NCBI GenBank assembly: GCA_000499405.2
Contig: HG738137.1
Coordinates: 26,967,928 to 27,031,927 of the forward strand
DNA from: Onchocerca volvulus
Taxonomy: Eukaryota; Nematoda; Chromadorea; Rhabditida; Onchocercidae
Direction: 5' to 3'
Length of the DNA stretch: 64,000 nucleotides
Position 1 is the first letter of the stretch. The number at the start of each line of letters is the position of its first letter. Positions 54,001 to 64,000 of the stretch are shown here, piece after piece. The position numbers and the translations under genes were made by a program. A model generated the notes under the pieces. The model searched no databases, was not told where the DNA came from, and saw only the letters and a list, made by a program, of their open reading frames with translations.

Positions 54001-54088
54001 CACTGGATTGGAATACGCGCATATTTTACCAAGCATACTGAGCGCTGCATATTAAAGGTCACATCTAATTTGCAAAAAGTAATATCTA

Positions 54089-54167
<79 letters not shown>
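54089..54167. repeat. (TA)n microsatellite
   Basis: A nearly pure TA array of about 79 bp with one phase break near 54109. Confidence 0.9.
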
Positions 54168-54169
<2 letters not shown>

Positions 54170-54170
<1 letters not shown>

Positions 54171-54290
54171 AAGTTCAGTTCGATCATTTTCTTTTATTTG
54201 TTACAGGTGAAAAAAAAAAAAGTAGGTATATCTATACAAAAGCAACGCGCCCATTTGAATGCAACGTTATGTCAAAATGAACAGCGAACA
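54170..54290 (-). mobile_element. Helitron-like internal fragment
   Basis: In reverse orientation it carries GTTACAGGTGA, an A-run with GTAGGTATATCTATA and CATTTGAATGCAACG, which align to the family. It faces the fragment at 53822 across the TA array, so the pair forms a broken inverted arrangement. Confidence 0.6.
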
Positions 54291-54606
54291 TTTACGAAAA
54301 GATGCAATCCAAGACACGACCTAATATTAGAAGTCAGAGAAATAATCCACAAATTGCTTGAAAGAGACATTTCATTATACACTATCCTGACCAACATTTT
54401 TGCGACGCAACTACGTACCACAAGAATCAAAAAATAAATGAGCTAAAACCCTCATAAATCAAAAAATAAACGAATAGATCAAATTATGTCCTACTCCAAA
54501 ATCCGAACCTTTTAAATCCTTTCAGAGCTCCTCCTTCTCTTCCTGGTCTCCAATATGTTGGCTTATGATTGGTTGATCTCACTTTGTTTATCTGTTAATC
54601 GTAGCG

Positions 54607-54619
54607 TTTTGGCGGGAAA
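54607..54619. promoter_or_regulatory. E2F-type motif TTTTGGCGGGAAA
   Basis: An exact match to the classic E2F/DP binding consensus (TTTGGCGGGAAA). The nearest confident gene start is 1.7 kb away, and the site borders a Helitron-like fragment, so function is doubtful. Confidence 0.35.
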
Positions 54620-54639
54620 CATGTTTATCCTAATGTTTA

Positions 54640-54878
54640 TCTGGTCAGTAAATTTTGTCCGTTCATAAAAGCGCAGCGCAGGGAGTGGCCAAAAAATTCA
54701 GTTCACTTACTTCCTTTTCCTGTTACGGGCGTGACCGTAAAAAAAAAGTAATTATGTCTATATAAAAAAGAATTCTGCTGGAATGCAAGATTATATCAGA
54801 ATTTAAAAGCAAACGGTGAAGAATTTGCAAAGTTATGTGGCAATCCATAGCAACGATTTACATTTTTATTTATATAGA
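54640..54878 (-). mobile_element. Helitron-like element, 3' end degraded
   Basis: On the minus strand it starts TCTATATAAATAAAAATG after an A and runs through CTTTGCAAATTCTTCACC, TTACGGTCACGCCCG and CTGAATTTTTTGGCCAC. The expected CTAG terminus is missing. Confidence 0.65.
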
Positions 54879-55412
54879 TATAGCAGGTTTTTAAGGACCG
54901 AACAAATTACAGCCCCTCTTACTGTTTATCTTTATTCAGTTGCTCGGAAGTATGTTTTGAAAATATCACGGGATATTTCTACATGAAATTTAAATTTTAA
55001 TTATGCAGAAAATATCAATATAAACATATGGTAAATAAAAGCAGATAAAAAGAAAAAGATTTCTTGGAAATTAAAGGACAGATCGCATGCTTAAAATTGT
55101 AAATTATAAAAAACAGTCTGTTTTTTAATTTTCATGAATAATTCCAAAGTCAATTCATTCAAATTTGGAAGAATGAAACGATGGGAAATATATATAGCAC
55201 TAAGTTAGAGATAGAATAATGTATTCTTGCTCTAATTTTTTTACAAATTTTGCTGATTTTAATTAGAAATAAATGCCATAAAGGCTAAGGAAGTTTTAAA
55301 AAATAAAAAGGCTTATGTTACTATTCACAATAGAACAAAACTGAATGAAAAACTTCAGCTCTATTAATGATTCTTTTAAAAAAATGGTTGCTACAGCGAT
55401 AAGGAAATTTAC

Positions 55413-55448
<36 letters not shown>

Positions 55449-55449
<1 letters not shown>

Positions 55450-56412
55450 TAATGGCCATCATATAGCTATGTCGAAAATGATTAGTGTCTAAAATACAGA
55501 GTAATCTTGAGCAGTATTAACAGTTTAAAATCACTCAATCAACTCATTTTCCGATGTTGACATAATATAATCATACACTGGCTATAGATTTCTGAAGGAT
55601 TCGCAAAAATTTTAAAAATAAAGTTGCCAAGTTTTGCAGGAAAGTTTTGTTATACACTTGAACAGAAGAAAGTGAAACTATATATGTCAACAGACATATT
55701 CCTTCAAAATTCCATTTGTAAAAACCCTCAAAAGCAATGAAAAGCATACGAAATTATTAGTGAACTTTGTAGCGGCATATATTCGAAGGATTTGAAACTA
55801 CATGTTTTCTTTCTATTCTATTTCTACCATCCTTTAAATGAGAAGCAATTTGGAACTTCAATCGAAGAATTCACATATTAAACAAAGTTGATTTATGCTC
55901 GATATCATGTACTTCTCTCAAGAAATCTCATGTACAATTCGTTCTACTACCTATGTAATTATAAATCATTATATTAATTCCTTATGCTAAAACTGGATGA
56001 TTTCGTTAATGATCATTCATAACATTCGAAAGTAAGAGAAAAAAAAAAATAGATGGACAAACGAAACTAAAAGGAGAAAATATATGGATAATTGCAAAAA
56101 GTTATTCTGAAAATGCAAAAAATATTATACAATCATCCGTTTATTCCTTTGTTTTATTCGCCATTTCAGCAACCACTTGTAACAAAAGAAGACTGGAACG
56201 CATATGCAAACATAGCAAAAGCAACATGCAACGAACAGAATAAATCCAAACGTGGCAAATAATATTCTGCAATTTTTTCCTTAAAAATTTTTATTACAAA
56301 CACAGGATAACATTATTTATATTCAAAAAATCTCAAAATATTTTAAGAATTTCAACAGATGTATAATGTATTTGTACATAATAACCGTATTATTTATAGC
56401 TATAGTCTATAA
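55449..56412 (+). repeat. Near-identical 1-kb direct repeat, copy 2
   Basis: Second copy of 48782-49746, offset 6.67 kb, same orientation. On its left is a TA run instead of poly(A). Its right end abuts the stop codon of the cysteine-rich gene. Confidence 0.95.
56170..56262 (+). other. Candidate terminal exon inside repeat copy 2
   Basis: Same 31-codon frame as 49506-49598, with the same acceptor and stop. The conservation only reflects the recent duplication or conversion and is not independent proof of coding. Confidence 0.3.
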
Positions 56413-56437
56413 GTTCGATTTTGATGGAAGAAAAAAC

Positions 56438-57062
56438 TTACAAGCCCAGCTGAGGAACGCATGCGACCTTCGGTAACGGTGAATCGTTACAATGATCGGT
56501 GAAATGACATGTGAAAAGACACTCTTTTTCACAGACTTCTTTATTTTCATAACAACTTACTAATATTCCCGCAATTGATGATTTTCTTACTGGTCCATCC
56601 TCTTTTGTCGTAGCAACAAACGAAATATAATCTTAAAAATTGATTTATGTGATGACAAAAATAAAACACAGCAAATAAAGTGGATGTGGAGTACAAAAAA
56701 TCTAGTCGTTCAAAAAAAAAAAAAAAAAAAAAGATAAATTAAATCGTATTTGTTCTTCATAACTGAAAGTCTTTTTTAAACAATTAACATAAAATATCGA
56801 AAGAATCAGAAAATATATACAATGTTCTTAGTCGTATCGTTAAAATCTATCAACATTTAGACTAAGGAAGACTAATTATAAAGATTTCTGTTCTTTTTTC
56901 TTTTTTTTTTTTTTTTTTTTATATTTCTCTTCACTGAAATTAAAAAAAAACATAAATGTAACATTGTAACATATAGAATTGCCACAACTGAAGGCTTTAG
57001 TAAAAAACAAGACAAAACTTACATAATAAAAGGATGACGTAAAGCAAGATCGAATCCATCAT
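56438..57062 (-). CDS. Small secreted cysteine-rich protein, ~77 aa
   Basis: Exons 57023-57062 and 56438-56631 join in frame (phase 1) across a 391-bp intron. The first ~20 residues form a hydrophobic signal peptide (MMDSILLYVILLLYYISFVA). The rest is short, with seven cysteines packed into the last ~40 residues (SCYENKEVCEKECLFTC, then HCNDSP and ACVP). This looks like a secreted disulphide-rich peptide, but no known family spacing is recognised. The final codons TTG TAA overlap a perfect donor (TT|GTAAGT), so a further exon is possible; none was found in the repeat that follows. The odd cysteine count would fit a missing exon. Confidence 0.6.
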
Positions 57063-59422
57063 ATCTCACACTAATCGAATCTATTAGCGAGTAAGTACAT
57101 CTGCATTATTTTATTAATATTTTGCAACATATTGGGAATTGTCTGTGTCGGGTTATTTCTTCAACAACTTATCATAATCATTTAGCATTAATTAAGCATG
57201 AGCTATCGAGCATTAGATTTCACTTGATTTGCTTCTATCAGGATATCCTATTGTGCAATCTTTTGAAAAAATTTATGGAATTACTTTTTGAATCCTTTGA
57301 AAAAATTCTTGCACTTCAGCATTTCTGACAATTGATGGTTCGAAAACCATTAATTATCAGGAATGCAAACGAGTTAATTAACTGGTTAAATAATGCGTTA
57401 ACTAGAAACTAAACATTTCAGCAAAAAAACTAGAAAATACTAAGATGCAGAATAAACTTTAATTTCCAAAATCCACACAAGAAAAATTTAACTTGATGTA
57501 CTTCTTGTATCAGCATTTACAGAAATAGAATTTAATTAATATAAAAGCAGACAAAGCACTTCATCTTGACAGAAAATTCTAAAGCAATGATAAGCTGTTC
57601 ACTAAGTGAATATAACTCCTTCGAATCGATAATATTAATATTTAAACAATATCCATTGTATCGCCAAATGAAGTCCTGAAAATAGCCAATAACTTAACAT
57701 ATTTGAACGAAATTTAGAAATCCTTTTAAAAGCCGAAATGCAATTTAAATTTTATATAATAATTGTTTTGCAATATCATTCACAATTATTTGCTAACATC
57801 ACTATTCACCAATTTCTAGAACTTAAATTTTCTACGTTACCCACGAACTTCAGTTGATAAACAAATAGCTAAAAACTTTGGTAAGGTCCATCCATATTAA
57901 GAGAAACATTTCATCCTCTATTTTAAAAAATGATTTTTTAAACTTTTAAATAAGACTCATACAATGAAAAAAAAAAAAAAAAAGAAAAAAAAAAGCAAAA
58001 ACTCAACATTTAATGAATAATTTAACGTCAATCACTAACTAATTTCTTTAAAAAATCTAAATCTACACTAAAAAGCAATGTTAATTTCAAATTATTAATT
58101 TACTTGACATGTTTACTAATTCCTCATCATTAGAAACGTTCAGCACTATTTTAGTAAGCAATATATAAAATTGCCATACTATCAGAAGATGAGACGCATA
58201 TTTCAATTGGATATAGTTGTGCTAGCATTTTTACTATAGCTTTTCAAATCAGTGAATGGAAAGAAATAATAAAGAATTTCTTAATCCTTCGACAAAACTC
58301 CATACTTTTCATCAATTCCAATATTTTTAGTAAAATAAGATTGTTTACATATTCCACGAAATAAATGAAATAATTAGATCCAGATCACAGATTTTTTGAC
58401 AAAACTGAAATTTGTTTAAAAATCAATAGATTCGAATCTTTTTAATGGAAGTGATGGATGACTCACATCACTTCTCGCACAACAATTTACATGAAATCAA
58501 ACGAGTCTAGTTTCATGTCGCAATGATAATTCAGCTATGACGTATAATTTACGATTCTAAAAACGGAAATTTCCTTACAAAATACAATCAAAAACACTAG
58601 CTGTTGTAAAATTATAAAAATTAAAATAATGAATGTATTTAAAGTACCGACAAAAATAACAGCAAACTTAAAATAATAAAAGTCATTTATCACAATAGAA
58701 GTCATTTATTACATCACAATTTGATGATATTATCACCTTAGAAGTTATCAACAGATCTCTAGGAAACAAAAAATTTGTTCGCAGAAAAATTAAATACAAA
58801 ATGAATTAGATAGTCAAATACGAATTCTGAATGACAAATAATGTATTTCAAGATGCTTTAGCTACCCGTAACCACACTTAACAGAAAAAAGTTTGGTACC
58901 ATATTCTTTATATAGTGAACAAATACAGTAAGGAATTTCAAGTTCTCATATAAAACATCAAATTAAGATGCGAAGGAATCATAAATTCTCATCTGAAGTT
59001 AATTCTCTACAGAAATCTACAGTTTACTTCATAATACTAAGTTAAAAATAAGAAGTATTCGATAAATTCGAAAAATTTAAATAAACTACAAACTTCAAAC
59101 TTCGTCACTTCCTCTAAACAAATGGAAAGCGATCGACAAAATGAAATAATTCAGTGTAAAAATTATATGTATATTCCGAAATGACCGTAAAAATACAATG
59201 AAATTATCGTTTTATACAATTTTTCCAAAGAAATTTCAAATCAATCATCACCGTTCATTCGTTTTGAATTCGAATAATTTAAAATCTGTAAATTCAGCTT
59301 TCTTGTAAGTGCTGTCGGTTAAATTAACATAACTTGAGCAAATAAATAATCACCAACATTACACCGAGAAATTTGAACCGTATATTTCAGAAAAGTTTGA
59401 TAAAAAATTTGAACTATTCATC
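57063..59422. other. Spacer downstream of VPS33B, no gene seen
   Basis: AT-rich DNA without a supported gene. It contains the promoter side of the cysteine-rich gene on the left and VPS33B 3' sequence on the right. The open frame at 57122-57328 lacks an ATG start and homology. Confidence 0.55.
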
Positions 59423-61246
59423 TCAGAAAGGTGTGACAGAAACATTCGCAATTTCTTTAATGAATTTTTCACGATGAATGATGTTTGTAGCAGCAATGAT
59501 AATACGTAAATTATTGTATTGTGCAAGAAGAGTTAGTGCAGCAACTTCCGCATATGTTACACCACCAATAAAATAAACCAAAATTGCTTTTCGAATACGA
59601 CTATCAGGTGGTCGACTCGCACGAGTGTAGGAATTTTGATCGCAAAAAACTGAATCACCAAAAGTTGTCTTCATTTCTTGCATATTCCATCCATTATTCA
59701 CCGTATCACCAACTATTTTACATAGAATAGGTGTATAAACACCCGAGAAAACATATCGCATTTGATCGGGATTTCGAAGATCCATCACTGATTCAGTATC
59801 GCCTGGAAGAAGAGCCATACGTCGTGCTAGAAATTGGAATGTTGGCTTAGAAAACGATGATACTGTGTGTGATTTGATAGGAATAACACTATGTACAGTT
59901 GGCAATTGTGGAGCGGAATGTTCGATTAAAAGACCTTGAATACCAAGAAAATGTAGAACTGCAAGATTTTCATGACCAAAAGCATGTAGATACTGGGTCC
60001 GGAATTGGGTGAAATACTTGGCTGGGATACCATTTTGGGTAAGGGACCATAAACATGCCAGCATGAGAATTTGCCATTGATCACGTTGAGCACACATACA
60101 ATCTTCCAGATATGCTATCACTTCATTGGGATCAAAATTTCCCGAAATTAAAGCATGCTCCAAAGTAAGTCGATCCGAAATTCCTTTACATTTTTCCAGA
60201 ACCACTTCACAAGCGCAAATATGTAATTCTAGCAGTTTATGTTGTTGTTTAAGAGTTCGTAATTCATTGGATACGAATTCTTTCATATCTTTAACTTGTT
60301 CCAGATTAGAACCTTTATTATAACTTGCTTGCAGAGATTTTGCTTTAGCACTCAAGAATGGAAAAACTGCAGTCATATGCATATTTCGTACTGTTGAAAA
60401 AATAGGATCATTATTATCCAAAGTAGTAATTCTGGAATGATTCATACCGCCATCTTTCATGCGCTTGTTTACTTCTTCTCCAAATACAACTTTACCACAA
60501 CTTATTCCAAATGTATCATGTACCATTGATTCGTACGTTAAACCGGTAAGAAAAACAGTCGCCAAATCCAGACTTCGATCGAGGAGAAACAAATGACCAA
60601 TTGGTTGATCGGGTGATGATCGTGGTTCGCCTAATTCCGTATGCAATTTTTTCATTAATTTGTTTACATGCGCACTATTTTCTCCAACACCATAAACAAT
60701 TGGTATCAATCCATAAAGTGTTTGCAACTGCCACAATGATTTAGCAACTGCACGAAGATGAATGAACGTATGATCCGTTAATGTAGCCACTGTAAATTCA
60801 TGATGTTCTAAGCTGAATAAATGCGCATCAATGCTGATAAGTGGTAATTCTAGCTCTAAAACATCAATCATTCCAAAAACTCCACAACGCTCAAATTCTT
60901 GCTCACAAATATATAATCGTTGTGGAATGAATATCACCGAATAATTTCGTTCTGGCTCAGCTAAAATATGCTCAGCAATACGTTTTGCTGCAGCTAACGT
61001 TGGACGTATAATATATACACGACGTAGAGCATGCTCACTCCACGTCAAACTTGAATGATGCAAAAATTGTTGTACGTAAGCACAGTTATGTTCTTGCAAT
61101 ACCGACATCGATGCAATTTTATCTAATGGACGCATTAAACTTGGCTCCACGGCCAAATCTTTCACTTCAGGCATCGATTCGAGCAGATGGATTAATTCGC
61201 GTCGTGCCATTTGCGCCAATAAACCAAAATCATCAAAATTTGCCAT
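59423..61246 (-). CDS. vps33b: Vacuolar protein sorting-associated protein 33B (Sec1/Munc18 family), 607 aa
   Basis: A single uninterrupted frame from ATG at 61246, close to the 617 residues of human VPS33B. The start MANFDDFGLL is chosen because the region above it holds a trans-splice acceptor; the open frame upstream to 61390 is hydrophobic noise. Family marks: the N-terminal LIHLLESMPEVKDL and LMRPLDKIASMSVLQEH, VIFIPQRLYICEQEFE, IGHLFLLDRSLDLATVF, ELRTLKQQHKLLELHI, and near the C-terminus YVFSGVYTPILCKIV and VYFIGGVTYAEVAAL. VPS33B is an SM protein that, with VIPAS39/SPE-39, acts in SNARE-dependent traffic to late endosomes and lysosome-related organelles. The lack of introns contrasts with every other gene here. 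Confidence 0.95.
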   Translation of the reverse strand: MANFDDFGLLAQMARRELIHLLESMPEVKDLAVEPSLMRPLDKIASMSVLQEHNCAYVQQFLHHSSLTWSEHALRRVYIIRPTLAAAKRIAEHILAEPERNYSVIFIPQRLYICEQEFERCGVFGMIDVLELELPLISIDAHLFSLEHHEFTVATLTDHTFIHLRAVAKSLWQLQTLYGLIPIVYGVGENSAHVNKLMKKLHTELGEPRSSPDQPIGHLFLLDRSLDLATVFLTGLTYESMVHDTFGISCGKVVFGEEVNKRMKDGGMNHSRITTLDNNDPIFSTVRNMHMTAVFPFLSAKAKSLQASYNKGSNLEQVKDMKEFVSNELRTLKQQHKLLELHICACEVVLEKCKGISDRLTLEHALISGNFDPNEVIAYLEDCMCAQRDQWQILMLACLWSLTQNGIPAKYFTQFRTQYLHAFGHENLAVLHFLGIQGLLIEHSAPQLPTVHSVIPIKSHTVSSFSKPTFQFLARRMALLPGDTESVMDLRNPDQMRYVFSGVYTPILCKIVGDTVNNGWNMQEMKTTFGDSVFCDQNSYTRASRPPDSRIRKAILVYFIGGVTYAEVAALTLLAQYNNLRIIIAATNIIHREKFIKEIANVSVTPF

Positions 61247-62601
61247 TTTTCTTCTTTTCTTCGTTATTATGTCATCTGCAAATGCGAACATATAAGCATA
61301 AATGAATGCAAATAGATTTATTAACAGTACAAATGCAAGTCTTTCTGACCAAAAAAAAAAGAAGATGAGAAATGAAAAGATATTAAACAAGAAAAATAAC
61401 TGTACTGTGAAATCAGCTAAAATTTACCGAAATAATTCTAATAATTTTCAGTTCTGTTTTGCTGACTGAAAAATAACTTTATGAAAATAAAACAGATTAA
61501 CATAACTCATAACAGTATTCGCTAAGCAAAGTTACGTCATTATTTGTTGAACTGATTTAAAAAAACATATGACTGTGTAATAACCAGAAAAATTTTCCGC
61601 AGCAAAAATACATGCAAAAGTAATATTAATCTTCAGTTAAAATAAAATTTCAATTTATATTCGACAAAAAAAAAAATCAAATTAATCCGAACTAATTAAA
61701 AATGACTTTTTTTACATAACTGCTGCTATTTTGAATTTAAAAACTAAAATCTGGATAATCAAAAGGTATCTAATCACATATTACTTGCCGTGCCGCAAAT
61801 GAGCACAGGAAATATACCATCCAACAATAATTTTGATCATTGAAACGGATTAAATCCAACAAAATAACGAAGGAAATTTAAAAATACGATAGAAATCATA
61901 TTCTCAACAAAGTGAATGGATCTTACTCTGTTTCCTTCAAAATTTCAAGATTTCCAAAAAAACTATTTTTTTTTCATTTGAAAACTAAATTGTATAAAAA
62001 CTCCATTAATTTATTCGGAAATAAACATTCCTCCAAAATAATTTTTTATAGCACAGATAAAGCCTTTCCAAACACATTTAAGATGCTAGGTTATACATGA
62101 ACGAAATATTATTAGTACGCCATGTCGAAAAAATTTCTTTTGATTAGATAGCAAATAAACAGGTTGTGATACCATTCATTTTTGAACATTAAGTGAGATT
62201 CATAATTTTATTGCAGAAATACTTTATTTTAGAAGAAAAAATCTTTACTTTGTTCAATTCTGTTCTCTCACAGTGCTTTTTTCTTGGTTCAAGTAACAAA
62301 CCTTTAATCTTGACAACAAAGTTCATAATAAAAATAGTACCTTTTCGTAAGTTTAAACTCTTTTTGAAAAAATATTCATAACTCAACAAATTCAAGCACT
62401 AATAATTTCTGATCTAGATGTGAGATCAATAACAGCATTTAAAATAAACAAACATTGAAAAATTATGATCAAAAAATGCAGTGCTTAAAGATTCGAAAAA
62501 CTGAAAGAATTTTCAAAACAATTCATATCTAAATAAATGCAGTAATTAACTTAATCATCCTTGATATAGTTTTGCCAGAATCAATAACAACATTTACAAA
62601 C
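61247..62601. other. Spacer between PARP and VPS33B
   Basis: Both flanking genes are on the minus strand, with PARP upstream. No exon was recognised in the 1.36 kb between them. A shared operon cannot be excluded, but nothing beyond the trans-splice acceptor supports it. Confidence 0.55.
61275..61281 (-). promoter_or_regulatory. Spliced-leader acceptor of VPS33B with minimal upstream ORF
   Basis: On the minus strand CATTTGCAG is followed directly by ATGACATAA, then 20 nt later the VPS33B ATG. A leader spliced here would place a two-codon upstream ORF (Met-Thr-stop) in front of the gene. Confidence 0.55.
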
Positions 62602-63986
62602 TTAATCAAAAATGAAATCAATTTCAATGAGATAACGAATCCAAACTTGCTTCACATCGTAAACAATGTATTCGTTATAAAGAAGGGAACATTCCTTGTT
62701 GTCTGCTTGTAATTTGATCGGCTTGCCACAGGGTACTTCACAATCATCTCTGCGAAAAGATAAGTTTTTTTAACTCAAAAAAAAAAAAAACAGCGAATTA
62801 ATTTATTATATAAAATCATAATCCAAATAGTGGGCAAACTAAAGAATAGTGTAATATGTATTATTACTAGCTTTTTTCAAGCTTCTGCGAGAGGTCTGAA
62901 TACACCGCTACATAGGCTGTGCGGTATATTGGACTGCCAAAAAGATTAGTGAATATATATACATTGTATCATATTATATAAGAAAACATTTACACTTTAA
63001 AAATATCAAGCTGAAATTTAACAAAAAATATCTTACAAAGTGATGTATGTAGCTGGATCGGGAACAATTGAACCCACTCCTTTGGTACTACTTTTTCCTA
63101 CAGGAAGCTTATCGGCATGATAGTCGCTTTGTAGCAATTCGTTCATTTCTCCCAATGCGACTTCTGCCAATATCAGAAAACCAGGTTTATTTTGTTGAGG
63201 AGAACAATAATTAGCTGATTTTGTTGACAAGTCGGCAAAATAAATACCCTTACCAAACATATAACCGGACTGAAACGAAAGTCAAATATGTACTTTGTTC
63301 AACTGAAAATATAATATAGAAAAAAAAAACATAATAAAAGAAATAAAAAAATCTCTAGAAAATCATTATAAAAGCCTACAACGGGTGCCTCTGGTGGGGC
63401 AATTCGTAATCCTTGAGATAAGATACTATACCAATTTGTTAATCGAGATCCATGCCATAATAACTTCCTGCAATTTTTTTTCGCTTTAAAAATTAACATT
63501 TCATCTGAGCTATAAAACCAATAGAAACAAAAACAAGCTTTTTCCGACAAAGAGATAAAGAAAAGCAAATAAATGAGTTTATTTCATTTCAATTGGCGCA
63601 CGTTTGGGAACAGTGAAATTTGTTTTAAAAAAAAAACCAACAAAGACCCAGCGATGAGACTGAATTGTCTTCCTAACCTTTTGATTAATTGCAGTAACAA
63701 AAGTTAAAATAATCTGATAATGTATTCACATATAAAAGCTTTCGAAAACTAAGAAATTAATAAAACAATCTTGAAATGAATCTTAAAATGAAACTCAGTT
63801 ATGAAAGTTCTCCACTGATATATATATATATATATATATAAAACAAGTAAATTTAAACCTGTTACTAAGTTCGAACATAAATTGTTCTCGTTCTCCGTTT
63901 CGATTTACTGCATATAAATTACGAATGCGCATACGATAGAGATTATGCGTTGGAGCATGCGTCCATTGGAGATAATTATCCACGAG
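62602..63986 (-). CDS. Poly(ADP-ribose) polymerase, C-terminal catalytic part (5' end outside window)
   Basis: Four minus-strand exons, 63859-63986, 63380-63467, 63037-63269 and 62602-62749, join in frame to 198 residues of the ART catalytic domain. The H-Y-E triad is intact: His in [11 protein letters not shown], Tyr in [18 protein letters not shown], and Glu in [15 protein letters not shown]. The chain ends in IDFIFD. This is the PARP-1/PARP-2 type able to make poly(ADP-ribose) from NAD+ in DNA-damage signalling. C. elegans has two such genes, and the DNA-binding and WGR regions that would separate them lie beyond the right edge, so no symbol is given. The C-terminus is slightly shorter than in human PARP-1. 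Confidence 0.9.
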
Positions 63987-64000
63987 CTACATTGAAAAAT

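Larger units (their letters stand above)
52904..56437. other. Repeat-rich spacer around the second direct-repeat copy
   Basis: Holds minus-strand open frames at 52954-53166 and 53281-53523 (neither with clear gene structure), a diverged ~110-bp duplication (53168-53280 and 54505-54620), several Helitron-like pieces, a TA microsatellite and the second 1-kb repeat copy. Confidence 0.55.

Noticed and set aside
61247..61390. N-terminal extension of VPS33B reading upstream of MANFDDFG
   Set aside because: It is phenylalanine-rich AT noise, contains a trans-splice acceptor, and the family starts near MANFDDF.

Overview
The window is nuclear DNA from a nematode, most likely a clade III parasite of the filarial/spirurid type. 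The sequence is very AT-rich, genes are cut into many short exons by small introns, and almost every 3' splice site reads TTTNCAG or TTTTAG. Several start codons sit directly behind such an acceptor with no exon before it, the mark of spliced-leader trans-splicing. Protein matches (FMRFamide-type receptor, Nup107, UBAC2, TFIIF beta, VPS33B, PARP) are animal-like. Species placement is an inference; nothing here names the species.

Layout. 1-5.1 kb: AT-rich, no gene seen. 5.2-8.7 kb (+): six-exon neuropeptide-type GPCR. 9.9-21.1 kb: a cluster with two small secreted sushi (CCP) genes (11.6-12.8 and 18.2-20.0 kb, both +), bracketed by two diverged copies of a ~1 kb block that carries traces of a minus-strand coding frame. 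21.2-21.5 kb: complete short Helitron-like element. 22.4-28.6 kb (+): 19-exon Nup107. 29.0-35.3 kb (-): 17-exon coiled-coil protein, tail-to-tail with Nup107. 38.7-40.1 kb (-): stand-alone HDAC6-type ubiquitin-binding zinc finger. 40.8-44.0 kb (+): UBAC2, head-to-head with the zinc finger. 45.4-47.9 kb (+): TFIIF beta. 51.5-52.9 kb (-): second coiled-coil gene. 56.4-57.1 kb (-): small secreted cysteine-rich protein. 59.4-61.2 kb (-): VPS33B, unusually without introns. 62.6-64 kb (-): 3' end of a PARP, cut by the window edge. A nearly identical ~1 kb direct repeat occurs at 48.8-49.7 and 55.4-56.4 kb.

Working together. The genes do not form one pathway. There are three functional groupings: the divergent ubiquitin-reader pair (zinc finger and UBAC2) sharing a 695-bp promoter with a G-quadruplex-type tract; housekeeping nuclear genes (Nup107, TFIIF beta, PARP); and secreted or surface genes (GPCR, sushi proteins, cysteine-rich peptide) lying in repeat-rich accessory stretches. 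A family of Helitron-like non-autonomous elements with one shared 5' end, TCTATATAAATAAAAATG, is scattered through introns and spacers.

Exon coordinates were read by eye from splice consensus and phase. For the well-matched genes every exon joins in frame, which is a strong internal check; no alignment was run.
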